From an uncultured Pelagibacteraceae bacterium (GTDB lineage: Bacteria; Pseudomonadota; Alphaproteobacteria; Pelagibacterales; Pelagibacteraceae), in contig CACDNT010000008.1 in NCBI GenBank assembly GCA_902554195.1, positions 1 to 36,298 on the forward strand: DNA of 36,298 nucleotides, in the 5' to 3' direction. Both the position numbers and the translations under genes were made by a program. How positions within the stretch are numbered: position 1 is the stretch's first letter; every line of letters begins with the position of its first letter. Under the pieces are notes generated by a model that was not told the DNA's origin, did not search any database, and saw only the letters and a list, made by a program, of their open reading frames with translations. Positions 24,170 to 33,819 of the stretch are shown here, piece by piece.

Positions 24170-25645
24170 TTATAATTTTTTCTTTAGGATCTCATTTATT
24201 AATTGAGGGTTAGCTTTTCCACCTGATGCCTTCATTGCTTGACCAACAAAAAAACCAAATAATTTTTCTTTACCTTGTTTATATTCAATAGCTTTTTCTC
24301 TGTTGTCATTTATAATTTTATCAATTAAAGCCTCTAAAGCTTTTGGATCACTTTGTTGCTTTAATCCTTTTTCCTCAACAATTTTTTGTGGATCTTTATC
24401 TCCATCAATCATTAATTCAAAAACAGTTTTTGCTATTTTTCCTGAAATGGTTCCATTCTTAATTAGATTTATTAATATGGCAAAATTCTTTGCGCTCACT
24501 GGACTTTGAGAAATTTCTAAACCTTTGCTATTTAAAACAGCAAATAGTTCTCCTGTAATCCAATTGACTGCTAACTTAATGTCTTTATTCTTACCCATTT
24601 TTGCTACAACTTCTTCAAAGTATTTCGCTGTATCAATATCAGAAACTAAAATATTTGCTTCATAAGGGGACAATTTAAACTCTTCAATAAGTCTTTTCTT
24701 TTTATCATCCGGAAGTTCTGGAATATCATTTCTAAGTTCTTCAATAAATTTTTCCGAAACCTCGAGAGGTAATAAATCAGGATCAGGAAAATATCTGTAA
24801 TCATGAGCATCTTCTTTTGATCTCATTGACCTTGTCTCATTTTTCTTCGTATCAAAAAGTCTTGTTTCTTGATCAATAGTTTTGCCCTCTTCTATTAAGT
24901 CAACTTGCCTATTAGCCTCATATTCTATTGCCATCTGCATAAACTTTATTGAATTAACATTTTTAATTTCACATCGTGTACCAAATTCTTTTGAACCTTT
25001 TGGTCTTACAGAAACATTCACATCAGCTCTTAAAGAACCTTCTTGCATATTACCATCACAAGTTCCTAAATATCTCATTATAGATCGTAGTTTTTTGATG
25101 TAAGCATTTACCTCATCTGGTGATCTTAGATCAGGTTTGCTCACTATTTCCATTAAAGCTACCCCTGATCTGTTTAAATCAACAAAAGTATTTTGTGGGT
25201 CAAGATCATGTATACTTTTTCCAGCATCTTGTTCTAAGTGTAATCTTTCTATACCAACTTCTTTTTGACCATAAGGCATATCCAAAATAACTTTACCCTC
25301 ACCCACTATTGGATCTTTAAATTGTGATATTTGATATCCTTGAGGTAAATCAGCATAAAAATAATTTTTTCTATCAAAAACTGAACGTTTATTAATTTTT
25401 GCGTTAAGGCCAATACCGGTTTTAATTGCCTGTTTAACACAAAATTCATTTATTACCGGTAACATTCCTGGAAATGCAGCATCAACTAAACTAACCTGCG
25501 TATTAGGTTCCGCTCCAAATTTAGTTGCTGAAGTAGAAAATAATTTAGACTCAGATAAAACTTGAGCATGAACTTCTAAACCAATTACTACCTCATACTG
25601 ATTGTCTTTTCGATTAATAAAGTATTCTGAATCTTTTTTACTCAT
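24170..25645 (-). CDS. gatB: Asp-tRNA(Asn)/Glu-tRNA(Gln) amidotransferase subunit B
   Basis: GatB is the kinase/tRNA-binding subunit of the amidotransferase that corrects Glu-tRNA(Gln) and Asp-tRNA(Asn). The 491-residue protein shows [20 protein letters not shown] at 18-37, [54 protein letters not shown] and [16 protein letters not shown], and ends in the YqeY-like tail domain ([16 protein letters not shown]). It overlaps gatA by 4 bases. The presence of gatCAB suggests that Gln-tRNA and/or Asn-tRNA are made by the indirect route. Confidence 0.97.
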   Translation of the reverse strand: MSKKDSEYFINRKDNQYEVVIGLEVHAQVLSESKLFSTSATKFGAEPNTQVSLVDAAFPGMLPVINEFCVKQAIKTGIGLNAKINKRSVFDRKNYFYADLPQGYQISQFKDPIVGEGKVILDMPYGQKEVGIERLHLEQDAGKSIHDLDPQNTFVDLNRSGVALMEIVSKPDLRSPDEVNAYIKKLRSIMRYLGTCDGNMQEGSLRADVNVSVRPKGSKEFGTRCEIKNVNSIKFMQMAIEYEANRQVDLIEEGKTIDQETRLFDTKKNETRSMRSKEDAHDYRYFPDPDLLPLEVSEKFIEELRNDIPELPDDKKKRLIEEFKLSPYEANILVSDIDTAKYFEEVVAKMGKNKDIKLAVNWITGELFAVLNSKGLEISQSPVSAKNFAILINLIKNGTISGKIAKTVFELMIDGDKDPQKIVEEKGLKQQSDPKALEALIDKIINDNREKAIEYKQGKEKLFGFFVGQAMKASGGKANPQLINEILKKKL

Positions 25646-27099
25646 TTAATCCACCAATCAGTAATTTTGTTTTTAAAATTGATCTTTTCTTCCATAGCAT
25701 AAGCTATATTTAATATATTTTGTTCATCAAAAGCTTTGCCAATAATTTGTAAACCTAAAGGATAACCTTTTGAGTCATGTCCTGCAGGTATTGAGATGCC
25801 TGGAAGTCCAGCTAAGTTAACGGGAACTGTAAATATATCATTAAGATACATTGAAACTGGATCATTTGTTTTTTCACCTATTTTAAATGCTGAGCTAGGT
25901 GTTGATGGAGTTAAAATTGCGTCAACTTTTTTATAAGCCTCATCAAAATCATTTTTAATTAGTTTCCTTACTTTTTGAGCTTTAAGATAATATGCATCGT
26001 AGTAACCAGAAGATAAAACATAAGTTCCAATCATAATTCTTCTTTGAACTTCAACTCCAAAACCTTCTGATCTAGTTTTTTCATACATATCAATTAAATT
26101 TTCACCTTTAGCTCTAAATCCATACTTAACACCATCATATCTTGCTAGGTTTGATGATGCCTCTGCTGGAGCAACTATATAATATGTTGGTAAAGCATAA
26201 CTTGTATTTGGGAGAGAAATATCAATAGTTTCAGCACCACAATCTTTAATATATTGAATACCTTTTTGCCAAAGATCTTCAATTTCTTTTGGCATTCCAT
26301 CGACTCTATATTCTTTTGGTATTCCAATTTTTTTTCCTTTTATGTTATTTGTAAGTTCCTTACTGTAATGATTTCTTTTGAAATCTATTGAAGTAGAGTC
26401 TTTCGGATCATAGGAACTAATCACTTCATGTAATAAAGCACAATCCTTAACATTTTGTGCCATTGGTCCTGCTTGATCCAATGATGAAGCAAAAGCAACT
26501 ATTCCATATCTTGAACAACTTCCGTATGTAGGTTTCAATCCAACAATTCCAGTAAAAGAGGCTGGTTGTCTAATTGATCCACCAGTATCGGTACCAATTG
26601 TAACAGGTGTTAATTGTCCAGCTACAGCTGAAGCTGAACCACCAGATGATCCACCTGGAACTAAATTTTTATCAATAGGACTTTGAACATTGCCAAAAAA
26701 ACTTGTTTCATTTGATGAACCCATTGCAAACTCATCACAGTTTAGCTTACCCAGAAGTATTGCACCTTCATTCCAAATATTTTCAGTTACTGTTGATTCA
26801 TAAGTTGGCACAAAGTTATTTAAAATCTTACTACCAGCAGTTGTTTTAATATTTTTTGTGCAAAATAAATCCTTAACTGCCATTGGAATACCAGGCAGTT
26901 TTAAATCTAAATTAGGTTTTTGATCGAATTTTTTTGCGTTATCTAAAGCCGATGTAAAATCATTTGTAATATAAGCATTCAATTGTTCAGATTTTTCAGA
27001 TCTATCAATAAATGCTTTGGTCACATCTGTTGAAGAAAGTTTTTTATTTTTAATATTTTCAACAAGTTCTGTAAGGGACTGTTTTGTAATATCTGACAT
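25642..27099 (-). CDS. gatA: Asp-tRNA(Asn)/Glu-tRNA(Gln) amidotransferase subunit A
   Basis: GatA is the amidase subunit that frees ammonia from glutamine for the GatCAB complex. The 485-residue protein carries the amidase triad: Lys76 in [10 protein letters not shown], the cis-serine Ser151 in [13 protein letters not shown] and the nucleophile Ser175 in [32 protein letters not shown] and [12 protein letters not shown] also match. It shares one base with gatC and four with gatB, so the three subunits are made from one message. Confidence 0.97.
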   Translation of the reverse strand: MSDITKQSLTELVENIKNKKLSSTDVTKAFIDRSEKSEQLNAYITNDFTSALDNAKKFDQKPNLDLKLPGIPMAVKDLFCTKNIKTTAGSKILNNFVPTYESTVTENIWNEGAILLGKLNCDEFAMGSSNETSFFGNVQSPIDKNLVPGGSSGGSASAVAGQLTPVTIGTDTGGSIRQPASFTGIVGLKPTYGSCSRYGIVAFASSLDQAGPMAQNVKDCALLHEVISSYDPKDSTSIDFKRNHYSKELTNNIKGKKIGIPKEYRVDGMPKEIEDLWQKGIQYIKDCGAETIDISLPNTSYALPTYYIVAPAEASSNLARYDGVKYGFRAKGENLIDMYEKTRSEGFGVEVQRRIMIGTYVLSSGYYDAYYLKAQKVRKLIKNDFDEAYKKVDAILTPSTPSSAFKIGEKTNDPVSMYLNDIFTVPVNLAGLPGISIPAGHDSKGYPLGLQIIGKAFDEQNILNIAYAMEEKINFKNKITDWWIK

Positions 27100-27386
27100 T
27101 ATTCAATCACCTTAGGTACAACAAAATAGTCCTCGTTATCCTGAGGAGAATTTTTAATAATTTGTTCTCTGATATTTTTACTTTTTACTTCATCAGATCT
27201 TAGTTTTAATGTTGTTTCTGCAATAGAAGTTAATGGTTCTACATTGTCAGTTTTTAATTCATTAAGTTTTTCAATAAAATCAAAAATAGAATTTAAATCA
27301 CCAGCTAATTTTTCAGCTCTTTGCTCGTCAACTGAAATTCTTGCCAATTTAGATATATGTTTTATTGTTTTAAGATCTATACTCAT
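27099..27386 (-). CDS. gatC: Asp-tRNA(Asn)/Glu-tRNA(Gln) amidotransferase subunit C
   Basis: GatC is the small subunit that holds GatA and GatB together. The 95 residues contain the usual ISKLARISVDEQRAEKLAGD start, LNSIFDFIEKLNELKTDNVEPL in the middle, and the C-terminal NSPQDNEDYFVVPKVIE tail. The gene heads the minus-strand group gatCAB-methyltransferase-trhO-MATE-nuclease. A 50-base gap separates it from divergent ruvX, so both promoters lie there or within the first codons. Confidence 0.95.
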   Translation of the reverse strand: MSIDLKTIKHISKLARISVDEQRAEKLAGDLNSIFDFIEKLNELKTDNVEPLTSIAETTLKLRSDEVKSKNIREQIIKNSPQDNEDYFVVPKVIE

Positions 27387-27436
27387 ATGCTATTTAAATA
27401 AGAGGCAAAGTATCACTTAAGTTTAAAATATACAAT

Positions 27437-27892
27437 ATGATCACTTTAGAGGAATTTAAAAAAAAACACTCAGATAAGTGTAGATTGATAGGTTTAGACC
27501 TCGGATCTAAAAGAATTGGTGTGTCAATCTGTGATGACAAACAATTGATAGCCACACCGCTAAAGACAATAAATAGGAATTCACTTAAAGATCTTGTTGA
27601 TGAACTAAGGTTAATTATTAATGAAAATGATATAAAAGGAATCATTGTTGGAAATCCTTTGAATATGGATGGATCCTCAGGTAGGTCTGCTCAATCAGTA
27701 AAAGATACAACCGAAAATATTGAAAAAAACTTAGATATTCCAGTTTGTCTCTGGGATGAGAGACTGTCAACTGTTGGCGCTTTTAATCTGTCTAGCCAAT
27801 TAGATATTAATGTGAGTAAAAGAGAAAAAAAGATAGATGAAAACGCTGCTGCTTTTATATTACAAGGAGCTTTGGATTTTTTGAATAATTAA
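27437..27892 (+). CDS. ruvX: Putative pre-16S rRNA nuclease / Holliday junction resolvase-like YqgF
   Basis: This is a RuvC-fold protein of the YqgF family, implicated in maturation of the 16S rRNA 5' end. The 151 residues show LIGLDLGSKRIGVSICD (17-33, metal-binding Asp21), IIVGNPLNMDGSSGRSAQSV and WDERLSTVGA, and end with KKIDENAAAFILQGALD, which contains the last conserved Asp. The gene is divergent from gatC, an arrangement seen in many alphaproteobacteria, and lies 42 bases before pyrB. Confidence 0.94.
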   Translation: MITLEEFKKKHSDKCRLIGLDLGSKRIGVSICDDKQLIATPLKTINRNSLKDLVDELRLIINENDIKGIIVGNPLNMDGSSGRSAQSVKDTTENIEKNLDIPVCLWDERLSTVGAFNLSSQLDINVSKREKKIDENAAAFILQGALDFLNN

Positions 27893-27934
27893 TACTTGCT
27901 ATTATAGAGGTTTATAGTTATAGAGTTGGTTTTA

Positions 27935-28876
27935 ATGGCAATTAAAACAAATCAGGCTATTAAAATTTCTCAAAAACATTTATTAGGGATCCAAGATTTA
28001 TCAATTAATGATGTTAACTTAATACTTGATGAAGCAAATTCATTTATCAAAGTAAATCAAAGTAAAAATAAAAAAGTTGATGTTTTAAGAGGTAAAACTC
28101 AAATTAATTTATTTTTTGAACCTTCCACTAGAACTCAAAGCTCGTTTGAGTTAGCTGGTAAAAGACTTGGGGCTGATGTTATGTCAATGAATATTAGCAA
28201 CTCAGCAATTAAAAAAGGTGAAACATTAATAGATACAGCAATGACACTTAATGCAATGCATCCTGATATTATTGTAATTCGACATCAAGATTCTGGAGCA
28301 TGTAATCTACTTTCACAAAAAGTAAACTGTGCAGTTCTTAATGCTGGTGATGGAAGAAGAGAACACCCTACTCAAGCTTTATTAGACGCATTAACAATCA
28401 TTACTCGTAAAAAAAAAATACAAGGATTAAAAATAGCAATTTGTGGAGATATACTACATTCAAGAGTTGCTAGATCAAATATTTATTTACTTAGTATGTT
28501 GGGAGCAGAAGTGAATATAATTGCTCCAACAAATCTTATGCCAAAAGAAATTGAAAAATTTGGTGTAAATACTTTTACAGATATGAAAAAAGGATTGAAA
28601 GATTGTGATATTGTTATGATGTTGAGATTACAGAATGAGCGAATGACAAGTTCATATCTTTCATCCAATAGAGAATATTATGAATATTATGGATTAACTC
28701 CTGACAAATTAGAACATGCCAAATCTGATGCTTTAATAATGCATCCTGGTCCAATGAACAGAGGTATAGAAATAGACACAATGTTAGCGGATGATATCAA
28801 CAAAAGTGTAATTAAAGAGCAAGTTGAATTAGGTGTCGCAGTGAGGATGGCTTGTCTTAAAATATTTTGTACATAA
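27935..28876 (+). CDS. pyrB: Aspartate carbamoyltransferase, catalytic subunit
   Basis: PyrB joins carbamoyl phosphate and aspartate in de novo pyrimidine synthesis. I use the ATG at 27935 (313 residues) rather than a TTG three codons earlier. The carbamoyl-phosphate loop [20 protein letters not shown] is at about 57-76. The motifs [27 protein letters not shown] and [12 protein letters not shown] follow. The next gene, a dihydroorotase-like pyrC, starts in the last base of the stop codon. The pyrB-pyrC pairing resembles organisms in which an inactive PyrC-like partner is needed to assemble the carbamoyltransferase. Confidence 0.96.
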   Translation: MAIKTNQAIKISQKHLLGIQDLSINDVNLILDEANSFIKVNQSKNKKVDVLRGKTQINLFFEPSTRTQSSFELAGKRLGADVMSMNISNSAIKKGETLIDTAMTLNAMHPDIIVIRHQDSGACNLLSQKVNCAVLNAGDGRREHPTQALLDALTIITRKKKIQGLKIAICGDILHSRVARSNIYLLSMLGAEVNIIAPTNLMPKEIEKFGVNTFTDMKKGLKDCDIVMMLRLQNERMTSSYLSSNREYYEYYGLTPDKLEHAKSDALIMHPGPMNRGIEIDTMLADDINKSVIKEQVELGVAVRMACLKIFCT

Positions 28877-30162
28877 TGAAAAAACAATATTTTATAAATG
28901 CAAATATAATTGATCCTTATAACTCCATGAATGAGAATGGGGGTCTGATTATAAGTGAAGATGGAAAAATTGAAGCCATAGGAAAAAAAGTAAATATTAA
29001 TAATTTACCAAGTAGAGAGAAACCGATTGATTTAAAGGGTAAGTATATTTTCCCTGGATTAGTCGATATGCGAGTTTTTGTTGGTGAACCAGGCTATGAG
29101 TATAAAGAAAATTTTAGGACTCTGAGTAATGCGGCACTCTCAGGTGGTGTCACTTCAGTTGTAACAATGCCCAATACAGATCCAGTAATTGATAATGTTT
29201 CTATAGTCGATTTTCTAAAAAGAAGAGGAAGAGATAAATCAAAGATAAATATTTTTCCATGTGCCTCCTTAACAAAAAATACTGAAGGTACAAATATGAC
29301 TGAATTTGGTTTGTTGCAAAATAAAGGAATAATTGCATTCACGGATGGCGTTAAAACAATTCAAAACCCAAGATTGATGTCTAGAATAATGAACTCTGCT
29401 AAAGATTTGGGTAGCTTAATAATGCAGCACGCTGAAGATTATGAGCTAGCAAAAAATGGTATGATTAACTCTGGAATAATTGCTTCAAAATTAGGTCTAT
29501 CTGGTATACCTGAAATCGCTGAGCGTATTCTAATTGAGAGAGATTTAACTTTACTTGAAAAGGTTAAATGCAGATATCATATCTCTCAATTATCATCACA
29601 AAAGTCTATCGAAGTAATTAAATCAAGAAAGGAAATAGTAAAATTCACATGTGGTGTTTCAGTTAATAATTTATCTTTAAATGAAAACGACATAGGAGAT
29701 TTCAAAACATTTTTGAAATTATCTCCACCATTAAGAAGAGAAGAAGATAGATTAGCTTTAATACAAGGTTTAAAGGACGATTTAATTGATGTAATAGTTT
29801 CAGATCACAAACCTGAAGATGAAGAGACAAAAAGATTAACATTTGCTCAAGCAGCAACAGGTGCGTCAGGGATAGAAACCCTGTTGTCTCTAAGTTTAGA
29901 ATTATATCATAACGGATCACTTAAATTAGAAACAATAATAAAAGCATTAACATCAAATCCTGCTAAAATATTAAAAATAAATAAAGGGAATCTATCTATT
30001 GGGAATAATGCAGATCTTTGTATAGTAGATATAGATAAACCATGGATTGTAAAAAAGGATAAGCTTATCTCAAAATCAAAAAATACATCTATCGAAGATA
30101 AAAAACTTCAAGGCAAAGTCACAAATACGTTTGTAAACGGTAAAGAATTATTTAAGTTATAG
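28876..30162 (+). CDS. pyrC: Dihydroorotase-like protein lacking the HxH metal motif (PyrC'-type)
   Basis: This 428-residue amidohydrolase is related to class I dihydroorotase. I start at the ATG at 28876, which shares its A with the pyrB stop; an upstream TTG is less likely. Where active enzymes read PGLxDxHxHxREPG, this protein reads PGLVDMRVFVGEPG. Both metal-binding histidines (Arg66, Phe68) and the substrate arginine (Gly70) are therefore replaced. Equivalents of other active-site positions remain: Asp in FTDG, His in MQHAEDYE, His in YHISQLSSQ and Asp in VSDHKPED. The closest known parallel is PyrC', a non-catalytic partner of PyrB. A true dihydroorotase should then exist elsewhere in the genome. 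The gene symbol is given by homology, not activity. Confidence 0.88.
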   Translation: MKKQYFINANIIDPYNSMNENGGLIISEDGKIEAIGKKVNINNLPSREKPIDLKGKYIFPGLVDMRVFVGEPGYEYKENFRTLSNAALSGGVTSVVTMPNTDPVIDNVSIVDFLKRRGRDKSKINIFPCASLTKNTEGTNMTEFGLLQNKGIIAFTDGVKTIQNPRLMSRIMNSAKDLGSLIMQHAEDYELAKNGMINSGIIASKLGLSGIPEIAERILIERDLTLLEKVKCRYHISQLSSQKSIEVIKSRKEIVKFTCGVSVNNLSLNENDIGDFKTFLKLSPPLRREEDRLALIQGLKDDLIDVIVSDHKPEDEETKRLTFAQAATGASGIETLLSLSLELYHNGSLKLETIIKALTSNPAKILKINKGNLSIGNNADLCIVDIDKPWIVKKDKLISKSKNTSIEDKKLQGKVTNTFVNGKELFKL

Positions 30163-30163
30163 C

Positions 30164-30742
30164 ATGGATATCATAATCATAGGTGTAATTTCATATTTGA
30201 TGGGTTCAATTCCATTTGGATTGATACTAACAAAAATTTTTTTGAAAAAAGATATAAGAGATATCGGATCTGGAAATATTGGAGCTACAAATGTACTCAG
30301 AACTGGTAATAAGATAGTTGGTTACATCACGTTATCTCTTGATATTTTAAAAGCGGTTATCCCTGTTATATTTGTTAAAATTTATCACACAGATTTCTTA
30401 TATTTGGCATCATTATGTGCATTTATAGGTCATGTATTTCCTCTATGGCTCAAATTTAAAGGAGGCAAAGGTGTTGCAACATATGTTGGTATTCTATTTG
30501 CTATAAATATTTATTTTGGAATTATCTTTGCTTTATCTTGGTTTGTAATTTTTATTATAACAAAATTTTCATCTTTATCTTCATTAATTGCTTCTGTATC
30601 AATTCCTGTTTATTTAATGGTCACGGGTCAATTTAATGATATATTTTTTTTTATAATCATGTTTGTGTTAATATTTTTTACCCATCGAGAAAATATTAAA
30701 AGATTGAAAAATAAAGAAGAAACTAAGACAAAAATTTATTAA
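30164..30742 (+). CDS. plsY: Acyl-phosphate glycerol-3-phosphate acyltransferase PlsY
   Basis: PlsY is the membrane enzyme that transfers the acyl group of acyl-phosphate to glycerol 3-phosphate, the first step of phospholipid synthesis. The 192-residue protein has five or so membrane segments and the three family motifs: GSIPFGLILTKIF at about 14-26, DIGSGNIGATNVLRTGNK at about 33-50, and LKFKGGKGVATYVG at about 97-110. It starts one base after the pyrC-like gene. In many alphaproteobacteria dprA follows; here topA comes next after 36 bases. Confidence 0.95.
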   Translation: MDIIIIGVISYLMGSIPFGLILTKIFLKKDIRDIGSGNIGATNVLRTGNKIVGYITLSLDILKAVIPVIFVKIYHTDFLYLASLCAFIGHVFPLWLKFKGGKGVATYVGILFAINIYFGIIFALSWFVIFIITKFSSLSSLIASVSIPVYLMVTGQFNDIFFFIIMFVLIFFTHRENIKRLKNKEETKTKIY

Positions 30743-30778
30743 TTTGACTATCTAACTCTTTTAGGTAGTTTGTCATTT

Positions 30779-33355
30779 ATGAACTTGGTTATTGTAGAAA
30801 GTCCAGCTAAAGCCAAAACTATCAATAAATATTTAGGTGATAATTATAAAGTCTTAGCTAGTTATGGGCATATTAGAGATTTACCTTCTAAGAATGGTTC
30901 TGTTGATCCAGATCAAGATTTTAAGATGGAATGGGAAATTGATAGCTTTTCAAAAAAATATCTGAAAGAAATTACTGACGCAGCCAAAGATTCTTCAAAA
31001 ATTATATTAGCTACCGATCCTGATCGTGAAGGAGAAGCAATAGCTTGGCATGTAAAAGAATATCTAAATGAAAAAAAACTTCTTAAAGATAAAGAAATAG
31101 AGAGGGTTGTTTTTAACGAAATTACAAAAAAAGCAGTAATTCATGGCATTGAAAATCCAAGACAAATTGAACCGCTTTTAGTTGATGCTTACATGGCTCG
31201 AAGAGCCTTAGATTACTTGGTTGGCTTTAATATTTCACCAATATTATGGACAAAACTTCCAGGCTCTAAATCTGCAGGAAGAGTTCAATCAGTAGCTTTA
31301 AAATTGATAACTGAAAGAGAACATGAAATTGAGTCCTTTAAGCCAGAAGAATTTTGGACTTTAAGTGTCAAATTTAAAGATGAAAAAAATCAAAATATCC
31401 TTGCAAGTATTAGTCAACTAGATAACAACAAAGTTGAAAAATTCTCTTTTAGAAATAAAGACGAGATAAATAAGGCTATATCAAGCATCAATCAAAAAAA
31501 ATTTAGTATCACTGATATATCAAGTAAAGTAGTAAATCGTAATCCATCAGGACCATTTACTACATCAACTCTTCAACAAACAGCTTCAAGTAGATTAGGT
31601 TTTGGTGCATCAAGAACTATGCAAATTGCTCAAAAACTTTACCAAGGTGTCGAAATTGAGGGAGAAACTATTGGTTTGATAACATATATGAGAACAGATG
31701 GTACTAATTTATCAAAAGATGCTGTTATGGCTTTTAGAGATTATATAAAAAAAGAAATCGGTAATGAATATTTACCTGAGAGTGCTTTAAATTATTCTGG
31801 TAAAAAGGCAAAAAATGCACAAGAGGCACATGAAGCGATAAGACCAACGGATGTTATCAGAACTCCCCAAAGTGTAAAAAAGTATCTAAGCACAGATCAA
31901 AATAAACTTTATGATTTAATATGGAGTAGAGCTTTATCTTCTCAAATGCAATCTGCTAAATTTGATAGAAATACTATAACAATTACATCAAATAATAATG
32001 ATACAGTATGCAAAGCAAGTGGATCAGTTCTCAAATTTGATGGATTTTTAAAGATATATAGTCATCAAAGTACGGATGATGATGAAAACATTCTACCCTC
32101 TGTTTCTAAAGGGCTTGTAAATATTGAATCCTTAATAGATGAACAGCATTTTACACAACCCCCTCCAAGATATTCTGAGGCTAGCTTGGTAAAAAAACTT
32201 GAGGAATTAGGAATAGGAAGACCATCTACTTACGCAAGTATAATTTCTACAATAGCAAATAGAGGTTACGCGGAGATATTGAATAAAAGATTTTTTCCAA
32301 CTGATAGAGGAAAACTTATTTCAGCTTTTCTTGAAAAATTGTTCTCAAAATATGTGGATTATAACTTTACTGCTGGTTTAGAGGATCAATTAGACGAAAT
32401 TACAACTGGTAAAGAAAGCTGGATAAAAGTTTTAGAACTGTTCTGGAAAGACTTCAATAGCAATGTGGCTGAAGTAAAGGAAAAAAGAACAAGAGAGGTC
32501 TTAGATCTTTTAAATGATAGTTTAGGGGATTTAGTTTTCGATAAGGATGATAAAGGAAATATTGTTAGAAAGTGCCAATTATGTAATTCGGGGACACTAA
32601 GCTTAAAAAATAGCTTTAGGGGTGGTGCGTTTATCGGTTGCTCAAATTACCCTGAATGTAAATTTACAAGACCTTTGTCTAAAGCTAAAGCAGCGGCACA
32701 AGCACAGTTAGCTGAACCAAAATTTATTGGAAAACATGAGAACGGCAATGATATATATCTTAAAAACGGAAGATTCGGTCCATATTTGCAGTATGAAAAA
32801 ATTCCAGAAGATATAGAAATTGAAAAAACATCAAAGAAAAAAAAGAAAACAAAAAAACTTAAATCGGATGTAAATGAACTTTTAAAAAATGTTTCTATTC
32901 CAAAGGGTTTGGAACTAGAGAGTATAGATTTAGAAAAAGCACAATTTTTATGCTCCCTACCAAAATCTTTAGGAATAAATCCTGATAATCAAAAAGAAAT
33001 TACTTTAAACACTGGTAGATTTGGTCCTTATCTAAAGTGTGAAAATAAATCAGCTCGAATAGAAAATATTGAAGAAATTTTCTCTATTGGTTTAAATAGA
33101 GCGATAACATTAATTGCGGAAGCTAAACCAGGGAGAATGTCTTCTTCAATGATCAAAGATTTAGGTGAACACCCTGAGGATAAAAAACCAGTTAGAATTA
33201 TGAAGGGACAATATGGACCATATATCAAGTATAAATCTCTAAATGCTACAATACCTGAGGAAAAGGATCCAACAGAAATTACAATGGAAGAAGCGTTAAT
33301 ATTGATTGAGAAAAGAAAAGAATACGATAAAACAAAAAAGAAAAAAAAGAAATAA
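30779..33355 (+). CDS. topA: DNA topoisomerase I (type IA)
   Basis: TopA relaxes negative supercoils by cutting one strand. I use the ATG at 30779 (858 residues); a TTG three codons upstream is less likely because the Toprim strand begins right at MNLVIVESPAKAKTI. Toprim metal residues lie in ATDPDREGEAIAWH (about 78-91). The nicking tyrosine is Tyr303 in GLITYMRTDGTNLS. One four-cysteine zinc ribbon is seen near 598-635 (CQLCNSG and GCSNYPEC). It is followed by three C-terminal repeats around GRFGPYLQYE, GRFGPYLKCE and GQYGPYIKYK, and a Lys-rich end. The stop overlaps the next gene by one base. Confidence 0.97.
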   Translation: MNLVIVESPAKAKTINKYLGDNYKVLASYGHIRDLPSKNGSVDPDQDFKMEWEIDSFSKKYLKEITDAAKDSSKIILATDPDREGEAIAWHVKEYLNEKKLLKDKEIERVVFNEITKKAVIHGIENPRQIEPLLVDAYMARRALDYLVGFNISPILWTKLPGSKSAGRVQSVALKLITEREHEIESFKPEEFWTLSVKFKDEKNQNILASISQLDNNKVEKFSFRNKDEINKAISSINQKKFSITDISSKVVNRNPSGPFTTSTLQQTASSRLGFGASRTMQIAQKLYQGVEIEGETIGLITYMRTDGTNLSKDAVMAFRDYIKKEIGNEYLPESALNYSGKKAKNAQEAHEAIRPTDVIRTPQSVKKYLSTDQNKLYDLIWSRALSSQMQSAKFDRNTITITSNNNDTVCKASGSVLKFDGFLKIYSHQSTDDDENILPSVSKGLVNIESLIDEQHFTQPPPRYSEASLVKKLEELGIGRPSTYASIISTIANRGYAEILNKRFFPTDRGKLISAFLEKLFSKYVDYNFTAGLEDQLDEITTGKESWIKVLELFWKDFNSNVAEVKEKRTREVLDLLNDSLGDLVFDKDDKGNIVRKCQLCNSGTLSLKNSFRGGAFIGCSNYPECKFTRPLSKAKAAAQAQLAEPKFIGKHENGNDIYLKNGRFGPYLQYEKIPEDIEIEKTSKKKKKTKKLKSDVNELLKNVSIPKGLELESIDLEKAQFLCSLPKSLGINPDNQKEITLNTGRFGPYLKCENKSARIENIEEIFSIGLNRAITLIAEAKPGRMSSSMIKDLGEHPEDKKPVRIMKGQYGPYIKYKSLNATIPEEKDPTEITMEEALILIEKRKEYDKTKKKKKK

Positions 33356-33816
33356 TGAACTATCAAAAAAATTTAAAAAAACTTGGGTTAAAGCTTCCTG
33401 ATGCTAAAGCACCAGTTGGAAATTATGTTGCAACAAAAATTACGGGAAAGATGTTATTTGTGTCAGGACAAATTTCAATTAATGAAAAAGGTGAACTAAT
33501 TAAAGGTAAAGTTGGAAAAGATTTAGATGTCGACTCTGGATATAATGCAGCAAAAAGATGTGCTTTAAGTATTATTTCTCAAATAATGAAGGCATGCGAC
33601 AATGATCTTACAAAGATCAGATCTTGTATTAAACTAACAGGTTTTGTTAATTCTACTGATAATTTTCAGGATCAACCTAAGGTAATTAATGGTGCATCTG
33701 ATTTAATCGCATCAGTTTTTGGTGATGCAGGAATGCATACAAGAGCAGCTGTAAGTGTTAATAGTCTTCCTTTAGGAGTTGCTGTTGAAGTTGATGCTAT
33801 ATTTGAGCTTAATTAA
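33355..33816 (+). CDS. RidA-family protein (reactive imine/enamine deaminase-like)
   Basis: This 153-residue protein belongs to the RidA/YjgF/YER057c superfamily. The family core is visible: GKMLFVSGQISINEKGELIKGKVG at about 31-54, CIKLTGFVNSTDNFQDQPKVINGASDL, and HTRAAVSVNSLPLGVAVEVDAI. The last contains the conserved arginine that binds substrate carboxylate and the following Glu. It belongs to the longer subfamily with an extra N-terminal stretch (KKLGLKLPDAKAPVGNY). Some members release ammonia from 2-aminoacrylate-type intermediates made by PLP enzymes; the substrate here is unknown. It overlaps topA by one base and ends 3 bases from convergent ugd. Confidence 0.88.
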   Translation: MNYQKNLKKLGLKLPDAKAPVGNYVATKITGKMLFVSGQISINEKGELIKGKVGKDLDVDSGYNAAKRCALSIISQIMKACDNDLTKIRSCIKLTGFVNSTDNFQDQPKVINGASDLIASVFGDAGMHTRAAVSVNSLPLGVAVEVDAIFELN

Positions 33817-33819
33817 AAC

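Noticed and set aside
33028..33366. 112-residue minus-strand open frame over the end of topA
   Set aside because: It is antisense to the topA repeats and Lys-rich tail; the Phe/Leu run is the reverse of poly-Lys codons.
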